24,150 nucleotides of DNA from positions 1-24,150 of the forward strand of contig CBCXTV010000042.1 in the NCBI GenBank assembly GCA_965178125.1, read 5' to 3'. Shown one piece after another: positions 17,960-24,150 of this stretch (position 1 is its first letter; every line of letters begins with the position of its first letter). The notes below the pieces were generated by a model. The model made no database searches. It was not told the origin of the DNA and was given only the letters and a program-made list of their open reading frames with translations. The DNA is from Bilabrum cf. latius (Eukaryota > Bigyra: Bicosoecida > Bigyra > Bicosoecida). The position numbers and the translations under genes were made by a program.

Positions 17960-19638
17960 TCAGAAGTGGATCGGGCTCGAGTATGCCGCCATGGCTGCCT
18001 CCTTGAAGGCCTCGCTCAATGTCGGATGCGCATGGCACGTCCGCGCAATGTCCTCGGCCGATGCACCGTACTCCATCCCCAGCACACCCTCGGCCACCAT
18101 CTCGCCTGCATTGGGACCCACGATGTGCACACCCAGGATCCTATCCGTAGCCTTGTCGGTGAGGATCTTCACAAGCCCGTCGGTCTCAAGCACGGCGCGT
18201 GCCCTGCTGTTGGCCTGGAAGGGGAAGGTCCCGCTCCTGAACTCGATGCCCTCCTCCTTGAGCTCCTCCTCGGTCTTGCCCACGCAAGCCACCTCGGGGT
18301 ACGTGTAGATCACGTTAGGGATGGCGTCGTAATTCACGTGTCCGGCCAGCCCTGCGATGTTCTCCACTGCGGCGATGCCCTCCTCCTCCGCCTTGTGGGC
18401 CAGCATGGGCCCCTCCACTACGTCTCCGATGGCCCACACCCCCGGCACGTTGGTGCGGAACTCGTGGTCGATCTCCACGCGGCCCATCTTATCCGTCTTA
18501 ACGCCCACGTCCTCTAGCCCCAGGCCCTGGGTGAAGGGGCGGCGCCCCGTGGACACGAGTACGTGCGAGCACTCGAGTGTCTTGGCCTCCCCGCCCGCGC
18601 TGGGCTCCACCGTGAGGGTGACTCCGTTCTCGCCCACCTCCGAGGCAGTCACCTTGGTCTTGAGGTTGAACTTCATTCCCTGCTTCTTAAGGATCTGCTG
18701 GAACTTCTTGCCCAGTTCCCCGTCCAGAGAGGGGACGATCCGGTCCAGAAACTCAACCACGGTCACCTTGGCTCCCAATCGGCGCCACACGGAGCCCATC
18801 TCGAGCCCGATCACGCCGCCGCCCACCACCACCAGATGCTCGGGCACCTCTGACAGCTCAAGGGCACCCGTGCTGTCCACGATGCGGCCTGCCTCGTTGT
18901 CCACGGGCACTGGGGGAAGCGGGGTCACCTCGGATCCAGTGGCCAGCAGCACGTTCTTGGTCGAGAGGGTCTGCGAGCCCCCGTCGGTCAGGGCCACTTC
19001 CACGGAGTTGGCGCCTGCTAGCTTGCCGAATCCCTTCACATAGTCCACCTTGTTCTTCTTGCAGAGGAACTCGATACCAGAGGTGAGCCCCTCCACGGTC
19101 TTGAGCTTGGAGGCCATCATAGCGTCCAGGTCCACGCTCACGTCGTTCACGATCACGCCGTGGTCTTTGAAACCATGCGTGGCGTGCTCGTACAAGTGGC
19201 TCGAGTGCAGCAGGGCCTTAGAAGGAATGCACCCGACATTCAAGCAAGTTCCACCGAGTCTGCCGCGCGACTCGACCACTGCAGTCTTGAGCCCAAGCTG
19301 TCCTGCCTTGATAGCGGCCACGTACCCGCCTGGGCCCCCACCTACCACCACAACGTCGTACTGACCTGCAACACAATGATATGAGAAATAGCTGATCTGG
19401 CATGTGGGTTCGAAACAGCAAGTACGTAGCTCTCGATCCCAGTGTATACGCCGCATCTTCCCCGGTGGTTGCATTGATGCTGTGAGCTTGGAGCACGCAA
19501 TGCAGCGCAAATAACACGCAATTCTCAACAAGCGCAATGATGAAGAAGCCACTTACCGTCAGAAGCAGCTGCGGCAGCAGACATGGCTCTCGTCGAACTA
19601 GAGATGCGCATGCCGCGGGCGATCGCCGATACCTGCAT
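17960..19638 (-). CDS. DLD: Dihydrolipoamide dehydrogenase (E3), mitochondrial; two exons
   Basis: This flavoenzyme reoxidises dihydrolipoamide in the pyruvate, 2-oxoglutarate and branched-chain dehydrogenase complexes and in glycine cleavage, passing electrons to NAD+ in the mitochondrial matrix. Predicted exons are 19557-19638 and 17960-19365, giving 495 residues, a usual length. Residues 1-27 (MQVSAIARGMRISSSTRAMS...) are basic and Ser/Ala-rich with no acid before D27, as in a mitochondrial presequence. The FAD-binding GGGPGGY is at 36-42. The redox pair is C68/C73 in GGTCLNVGCIPSK. The NAD site VVVGGGVIGLE is at 206-216. A GD-containing second FAD motif (AIGDVVEGPMLAHKA) follows. The C-terminal HPTLSE supplies the catalytic His474-Glu479 pair. 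All key residues are present. The stop is TGA. The start was chosen because it gives the targeting peptide and an exact GT-AG join. A minus-strand frame also stays open through part of the intron, but that N-terminus looks unlike any presequence. Confidence 0.95.
19366..19556 (-). other. Intron 1 of the E3 gene
   Basis: 191 bp with donor GACG|GTAAGT and acceptor TTGTGTTGCAG|GTCAGTAC. It splits a Gly codon and restores SDG-QYDVVVVGGG. It separates the predicted targeting peptide from the catalytic protein. Confidence 0.85.
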
Positions 19639-20045
19639 CGTGCAGACACACCAGGGTGAAAGGCAAGCAAGTATACTTAATCACACATAAAACACGATAT
19701 AAGCCTGCAGCATCACTTCTGACCACGTTCCGAAGGAGGTGACCAAGGGCGTGATCAAGGTTCTTCCATTCGCAAATTCGCTCAAGTTCAACAGAGAACG
19801 GGTGGTTGCTGGGCACTACGCACGCAATATCTCACAGCAGACAAGCGACTAGCACGAGTGGCTACTGCAAACATGTTTGCAGGCAAGGGAGCTCAGTATA
19901 TACGCCACGCCACTCCTCTGCATAAACCAGAGTTTCTGCAAGTTGCAGCTCGTTACAATATAGGCAACGGATCGACCTTTTCAACACAAGCACATATTGG
20001 TTTCGTTGAGACTTTTCATCTACATCGCTGTGAGTTGCACTAAGA
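19639..20045. promoter_or_regulatory. Shared 407-bp head-to-head intergenic region
   Basis: The region lies between the start codons of the minus-strand E3 gene and the plus-strand dynein light chain gene, so it should hold both promoters and both 5' untranslated regions. TATA-like stretches occur on each side (CTCAGTATATACG near 19891 for the plus gene; GCTTATATCG on the minus strand near 19700). These are weak evidence. I see no other gene in it. Confidence 0.5.
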
Positions 20046-20671
20046 ATGGCTGCATCATCTGGTGTAGCAGCGGGTGGGGCTATTGATGATGCCTTCGAGG
20101 ATGATTTCGACGTGGACGGTGCTGGTGTGAAAGTTGAACCAACGTACAAAACCAAGCCGGACGAGGACAAGCAGTGAGACAATACTCATTTTTGCTTCAG
20201 CTTATGCAATTCAGTCCCGACAATCTTGTCCTCCTCGGCTTGTTTCTCGGCCATCTGCAGGTTCATGCCATCGGTAGCTCGAGAGATTTGTAAGGAGGTA
20301 GTATCCAAGGTTCTGGACGGAAAGACTTGGCAAGGGGACGAAGAAACAGTATGGACTAGAGAAATTACCCAAGAAATTAGGAGGAGAGTGAAGGGAGAGA
20401 TGGACTTACCGCGTTACAAGGTGGTCGTCCAGGTAGCATTGGGGGAGGTCAGATCTCAGTCCGTAAGGGTTGCAAGCAGGTGCTTGTGGGATGCTGAGGT
20501 AGACAACTATTCATCATATTCTTGGCATAACGTGAGTGCTCCAAGTTTTCGCGGTTTGGCATAAGGTGAGGATTCAAAAGCACATCGCAACTCGTATCCC
20601 TGCCTTCCGGTCTAGTATCGCAGGATAGCTTGTGGTGTAGTGCGATGGTGTTTGCTTTGTACACTGAGTGA
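20046..20671 (+). CDS. DYNLT2B: Tctex1-family dynein light chain (DYNLT2B/TCTEX1D2-like); three exons
   Basis: Light chain of the Tctex1 type, a dimeric subunit that binds dynein intermediate chains. The TCTEX1D2 branch belongs to the IFT dynein-2 motor of cilia. Predicted exons are 20046-20173, 20261-20531 and 20624-20671, giving 148 residues, a normal length. The acidic N-terminus (DDAFEDDFDVD) is followed by EPTYKTKPDEDKQ-FMPSVAREI, the usual start of the domain. Then come RYKVVVQVALGE (94-105), SRCLWDAEVDNYSSYSWHN (115-133) and the final strand DSLWCSAMVFALYTE (134-148). The last 15 residues come only from exon 3 and complete the fold, which strongly supports the splice model. The stop is TGA. 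It is divergent from E3 and convergent with the GH79 gene. Which Tctex1 paralogue it is remains less certain than the family. Confidence 0.9.
20174..20260 (+). other. Intron 1 of the dynein light chain gene
   Basis: 87 bp, donor AAGCA|GTGAGAC, acceptor CCATCTGCAG|GTTCATG. It splits a Gln codon. Without splicing, exon 1 would end after 43 codons at a TGA that spans the donor site. Confidence 0.85.
20532..20623 (+). other. Intron 2 of the dynein light chain gene
   Basis: 92 bp, donor CATAAC|GTGAGTGC, acceptor GTATCGCAG|GATAGC. It lies between codons. Reading through it destroys the conserved last strand of the Tctex1 fold. Confidence 0.88.
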
Positions 20672-20942
20672 TTAATTTATAATTAGTTTCATTTGGTAGC
20701 TAGCGAAATCTGTGCGTTACGCGACACGCGTACTCGTGTGTAAGGGTATCCCATCTCGGATGGCTGACAGTGTCTGATCGCCGCATGCTTGGGTCGCTAC
20801 GGCATCTAAGATCCAATACTACGGGCGCATACAGCTAGCTACACAAACGTGTGTTCGCTTGCAACTGCCACAAGATGTACCCCAATCCGGATTCGACTCT
20901 CGCTGAATTTCAAGACGCAGCAGCGCCCCCACCAGAAGCCCC
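20672..20942. other. Convergent intergenic region
   Basis: 271 bp between the TGA of the dynein light chain gene and the TGA of the GH79 gene. The AT-rich first 30 bp (ATTAATTTATAATTAG) could serve 3'-end formation. I see no gene in it. Confidence 0.45.
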
Positions 20943-22841
20943 TCACGTGCAAGCAGTGGCCCCCGCGCCGCGCAACACTGCCCACCCTGTCCCCATCGGA
21001 GGCACAGCGATCGACACGCTTCCATCTGGCCCCGGGGCCACGCTGGAAGGCACCCACGGGGGCAGCTCGTCGTTGGGGCCCAGCTGCAGTGGCTTGCCGT
21101 TCAGCTCTACCACGGGGCTGTACAGGTCCCCTCCCGACGGAGAGAGGGCGTACAGGTCCGCACTCGTCACATCAGCACCAGCCCTCACGGTCAGGCGGAT
21201 CGTGTCCAGAGTGGAGGCAGAGGCCCAGAACACCACCACATCGCCCGGGCCCGCACTCATGACACCATCTCCGCCAGCAGCGGCGCAGTGCGCGTAGGCC
21301 CTGAAGGTGCCGTTCAGGGGACCTCCTTGGAGCTGCGCCCCTCCGTCAGTGGTGGTGGCATGCAGCACGTTTGGCCCCACTAGTCGGTTGTAACCGAATC
21401 CGACCCAGTAGTCGGGAAACGGCTCGAAATTGCTCGTGTTGAGGAGCTCGTAGTGTCCCCCCACCAGCGTCTGTCGGTTGAAACCCACGACTCCCACTTT
21501 GGCCAACACCCCCAGAGCATCCAGGTAGTAGATGGAGGATGCGTAAGTGTTCGTCACACCGTCGATGCCGCCCCCGTTGTGGGGCCCGCCCTCGCCCAGC
21601 ACGACTGGCCGAGGGGAAGGCAGGCCGACGGCGGTGTCGATCTCTTGGACCCACCCGACCAAGTCCACGGCCTGTTGTAGCGTGTTGTTTAGGAGCATGG
21701 GCCAGGTGGGTGGGTCGTTGTAGGAGTGAAACACTACGACGTCGATGGTTCCATCTCTGGCGGTGCGGTTCAGCGCAGGGAACCAGAAGTACGGCGCGTG
21801 GTCGAACGAGGGCTGCCCCGGGCACGGTCCGTAAGAGCCGGGCACGCCGGTCCGATCAGATTTAAACGCCTGATCACGCACCTGCTTGAAGACGTCAAAT
21901 GACTCCATGTAGCTCTCAAAGTCGCTGTCGTAGCTGCGTGGGTCAATCTCTTCACCAAGCTCGATCCCGTTCAAGACGCTAGCCTGCGTAGCGTTCTTGC
22001 CCACGTGCTCAAGAAAAGCCTGCGGGTTCGTCTTGTTCCACACCAGCTTTGTGCCGGATACCACAGGGTACGAGAGGCCCCACGTCAGGCTGGAGCCGGT
22101 GTATCGCATGAAATCGACAAACTCGGCCCAGCGCGTCATGTTGAGACAGAGACCGTTCCCTCCCTGCTCTCCGCATTGAGCAGGTGTCATATCCCCTACC
22201 AAGTACTTCACAGACTTGTCCAGCCCGCCACCGACACGAATGGTGCCGGGGCGAAGCGCCCTTGTCAGCTTGCGCAGGCGGGCATCTTGGAGGTCGATGT
22301 TCAGCAGGCCAGCGTTGCCCCAGCCGCCAGACGCCCCTCCACCCGGCGGCCACCAGTCCAATGTAACTCCCATATACGTCGGTGGCAGCGTTCGGACTGG
22401 ATCCGCGTCAGTTTTGATGTTCATCGCGACAGGAACGCTAGTTGGCAGAGGCGAAGGAGACGGACTGGGGGGCGGGGAATGGCCGCATCCCCCGCTCACT
22501 CGATTGGGTTCGCAATGATCAGGGTCATGCTACTAGTTGTCCTTGAGCCAGCAATTGTATGGGTCATCTGTCTCGATAGAAGCTGGAGGCGCCCATGTCC
22601 ATGCGACGCAGCCTTGCGCACCTTTGCAATGGGTGCAGCAGTTCTCTGGAGTGTCCACGTTTGCGAGCTTTCCAAACTGATGTCCAGTGCCAATACACGT
22701 TGCTTTTTTCATGGCAGTGCAGGAGCAATCGCGGGTGGTGGGCGGGAACGATTGGGATCCAAGCGCTGACGTCGCCTGTTGCACGCAATTCATGGCTGCA
22801 AGCGACACAAAGCAAGAAAACGTGGCCGAAGCTACTTTCAT
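20943..22841 (-). CDS. Secreted PAN-domain / GH79 (heparanase-like) glycosidase with two in-frame TAG codons
   Basis: Likely an extracellular retaining glycosidase that cleaves uronic-acid-containing glycans or proteoglycans (family GH79). Residues 1-26 (MKVASATFSCFVSLAAMN...) look like a signal peptide. Residues about 35-120 form a Cys-rich PAN/apple-like module (PENCCTHCKGAQGCVAWTW, then NCWLKDN) ending NRVSGGCG. A SPPPSPSPSPLP linker follows, then the GH79 domain: GVTLDWWP, RPGTIRVGGGLDKSVKYL, GIELGEEID with the acid/base Glu at 298, VVVFHSYN, VVLGEGGPHNGGG with the nucleophile Glu at 417, and FEPFPDYWVGFGYNRLVG. Several N-x-S/T sites fit secretion. The stop is TGA. Two adjacent TAG codons (22530-22535) sit inside the PAN module, but both sides share one frame and both belong to the module. 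So the gene is either read through, uses UAG as sense, or is inactivated. The Asn normally before the acid/base Glu is Glu here. Confidence 0.82.
22530..22535 (-). other. Tandem in-frame TAG-TAG inside the PAN module
   Basis: On the minus strand the sequence reads CWLKDN, TAG, TAG, HDPDHCEPNRVSGGCG in one frame. PAN modules usually continue from C-x-L-K through a short variable loop to a (R/K)xSGxC-like end, so the two codons fall in a loop of one domain. No GT-AG intron I could find removes them and keeps frame. Confidence 0.75.
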
Positions 22842-23261
22842 TGCGATTTTTCTTGTCCGGTAGAGGTTCTCCTACTAAGAAATGAAAGTACGCACTTGTC
22901 GGAATGAAAGGCGGATCGGATCGATCCGTCATCAGGGCGAGGTGCCTCATGATGGCCGGACTCGACCGGAGCAAATCGCCGCCGACCGGATCAGATGGAT
23001 CGCTGAAGTGTGACGGCAGCGCACCATCCGGGCTGAAGCACGAGCACGTATCACCTGGGGGGCCATCTGTGCGAGATGATTGCCTGCGATCTTCGTCTAC
23101 TTCTCTCGCAGCGGTGCCAACCGCGCGCACAGTCTCCATCCTGTCGGTCTTCACCATTATTCTGATACACCTTTCGTCCTCAAATTTTCCTCCTCCTCAC
23201 CGACTTTAAGGCAGTCTAGCTCTGCCATGATGGCCTGCTAGCAGTGCATCATCACGTTGGA
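22842..23261. other. Intergenic region upstream of the PAN-GH79 gene
   Basis: 420 bp between the TGA of the zinc-finger gene and the ATG of the GH79 gene, both on the minus strand. It should hold the GH79 promoter and the 3' end of the upstream gene. It contains a perfect 12-bp palindrome, CGGATCGATCCG, at 22917-22928, about 80 bp before the start codon. A minus-strand open frame through it (22564-23157) has no recognisable protein character. Confidence 0.45.
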
Positions 23262-24149
23262 TCACAGGAGCACTGCCTCCCGGTTGGCAAGCACGACATC
23301 CTTGGTCAGCATAGTTAGGTCGTTCCGGGTCAGGCTGCGGCTGCGTTGCAGCTCATCTAACCACTTGCACGGGTATTCCTTACTCAGCGTCACAGTACCG
23401 TCGGCCACCACGTACGTCGACAAATCCTCCGGCCTATCAGCCGGGGTAGCCGGCGAGCCAGGGGCTGCAGCATGGGATCCAGAGGAAGCAGCTCCTGCTC
23501 CTGCTCCAGGTCTCGAGCCCTAAGACGTGCCCCCCGCCCCGGCCCGCCGCGCCGCAGCTCTGTCCCTGGTCCTCTGCACGGCCCTGGCCACCTCTCCCTC
23601 CAAGTGGTCCGCCCTCGACTCGAGCATCACTCGGGCCACTTGAGGGGCAGGCCGGCGGGTCGAGCACACGGGGCACCTGATCTTGCTCCACAGATTCATC
23701 GCGGTGCACTCGCACACGTAGTGCGTGGGAGCACCCTTCTTGCGAAGGGCCTTGCGGATCTTCTGAGCCTGCGCATGCTGTGGCTTCCACCGGGATGGGA
23801 CCTCGGTGTCTTTGAACGACTTGGCCTTGCGACGGGCTGCGCGCCCCCCGCTGGCTGGGCCCGCCAAGGCCGCAGCCACGGCTGCCTCCTCCGCCGCCAG
23901 TGCCTCCTCTGCCCTGAGTCGGGCTTTCACATCGCACTAGGCGCCTCTTTCCAGCTCTTGCTGCAGCGTCTGGCGATGGACACCGGCCGATTTAGCTGAC
24001 AATCCGGCATTTCTGGGCAGCGGGCCTCCTCGGGGAAGCACCAACTGGAAGGGGGCGGCCACCGGCGTCAGGCTGCGGCCCACAAAGTCGTACAGCGCCG
24101 CAAGGGTCAGGCGAGGGGAGGATCGGACCGTGACGAGGTCAGGCTGAGA
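23262..24149 (-). CDS. Zinc-finger (RanBP2-like) protein with possible UBX-like segment; partial, two in-frame TAG codons
   Basis: The 5' end lies beyond the window. One minus-strand frame runs from the window edge to TGA at 23262-23264 with no TGA or TAA but two TAGs (23937-23939 and 23520-23522), 295 codons in all. The first part (LTLAALYDFVGRSLTPVAAP followed by FQLVLPRGGPLP) has the pattern of a UBX/ubiquitin-like fold; this is tentative. A charged helix follows (LQQELERGA-TAG-CDVKARLRAEEALAAEEA), then a basic stretch (RRKAKSFKD). Next is HYVCECTAMNLWSKIRCPVC, which fits a RanBP2/NZF finger (C-x3-N-x6-C-x2-C then RRP) except for C-x-C at the start. A Gly/Ala/Pro linker and a last segment (YVVADGTVTLSKEYPCKWLD...) end the frame. 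Such fingers bind ubiquitin or RNA. The exact function is unknown. A decayed gene or missed introns are alternatives. Confidence 0.55.
23664..23714 (-). other. RanBP2/NZF-like zinc finger motif
   Basis: Four Cys in C-x-C-T-x2-N-x6-C-x2-C followed by STRRP. The family norm is W-x-C-x(2-4)-C-x3-N-x6-C-x2-C. Here the first pair is one residue closer and the Trp position is Tyr. I rechecked the codons (TGC GAG TGC) and the short spacing is in the DNA. Confidence 0.6.
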
Positions 24150-24150
24150 C

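Noticed and set aside
17966-19364. Plus-strand frames opposite the E3 gene
   Set aside because: They are antisense shadows of a strongly conserved enzyme.
19218-19670. 150-codon minus-strand frame overlapping E3 exon 1 and intron
   Set aside because: It is out of frame with E3 and crosses the intron. The conserved protein fixes the other frame.
20191-20270. Short minus-strand frame (MNLQMAEKQAEEDK...) near the dynein light chain gene
   Set aside because: About 26 codons, antisense to intron 1 and the start of exon 2, with no partner exons seen.
22497-22531. A 35-nt mini-intron (GTAGC...TCGAG) removing the tandem TAG
   Set aside because: It removes 35 nt, which breaks the frame into the GH79 domain, and it keeps part of the first TAG. 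No GT-AG pair that I tried keeps frame.
22005-22769. 254-codon plus-strand frame and neighbours over the GH79 gene
   Set aside because: It is antisense to a complete GH79 domain and has no recognisable motif.
22564-23157. 197-codon minus-strand frame overlapping the PAN start and its upstream region
   Set aside because: It is in a different frame from the Cys-rich PAN module and has no family character. It is probably the 5' flank.
23437-23999. 166-codon minus and 175-codon plus frames over the zinc-finger gene
   Set aside because: They are shadows. The frame with the Cys4 finger and the charged helix is the credible one.

Overview
This window is the left end of a chromosome (or contig) from a GC-rich, intron-containing, probably flagellated single-celled eukaryote. 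It starts in TTAGGG-type telomeric repeat, read as CCCTAA on the given strand. Spliceosomal GT-AG introns of 87, 92 and 191 bp, a mitochondrial-targeted dihydrolipoamide dehydrogenase and a Tctex1-type dynein light chain identify it as a nuclear genome. TTAGGG repeats fit stramenopiles, haptophytes, rhizarians, zoosporic fungi and many other protists, and argue against most green algae and land plants. I cannot name the lineage from the sequence.

Region 1 (1-15050) is a subtelomeric chain. Thirteen CCCTAA tracts, all in the orientation of the chromosome end, are separated by arrays of a 155-bp satellite in four diverged subfamilies (A, B, C and D). Each array ends on its centromere-proximal side in nearly the same 61-bp element (the 'box'), which joins the next CCCTAA tract at one fixed point (AGATA|CCCTAA). 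The other side of each tract joins a different sequence each time: a unique leader, a random point in the satellite, or the 3' end of a broken gene at 11964-12110. A 3,164-bp block is present twice and a 1,306-bp block three times, with identical lengths of internal telomeric tract. The layout reads like repeated breakage, telomere healing and recombination between telomeric tracts.

Region 2 (15051-17789) is an unrelated 55-bp GC-rich minisatellite with 49 full copies and one partial copy. It keeps exact length register and has higher-order patterns of variants. It separates the telomeric chain from the genes.

Region 3 (about 17790-24150) is the first gene-bearing segment. It holds a mitochondrial dihydrolipoamide dehydrogenase (E3, minus strand, two exons) head to head with a Tctex1/DYNLT2B-like dynein light chain (plus strand, three exons); a secreted PAN-domain plus GH79 (heparanase-like) glycosidase (minus strand); and the 3' part of a gene with a possible UBX-like segment and a RanBP2-like zinc finger (minus strand, running off the window). 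The genes have unrelated roles: mitochondrial 2-oxoacid oxidation, cilium/dynein transport, extracellular glycan hydrolysis and probably ubiquitin-related or RNA-binding work. They do not form a pathway.

The last two genes read in one frame only if UAG codons are passed through: two adjacent TAGs in the PAN-GH79 gene and two separate TAGs in the zinc-finger gene. Every coding end I can identify, including the broken gene, is TGA. UAG reassignment, stop-codon readthrough or subtelomeric gene decay are the candidate explanations. This point and the architecture of the telomeric chain are the most noteworthy findings.
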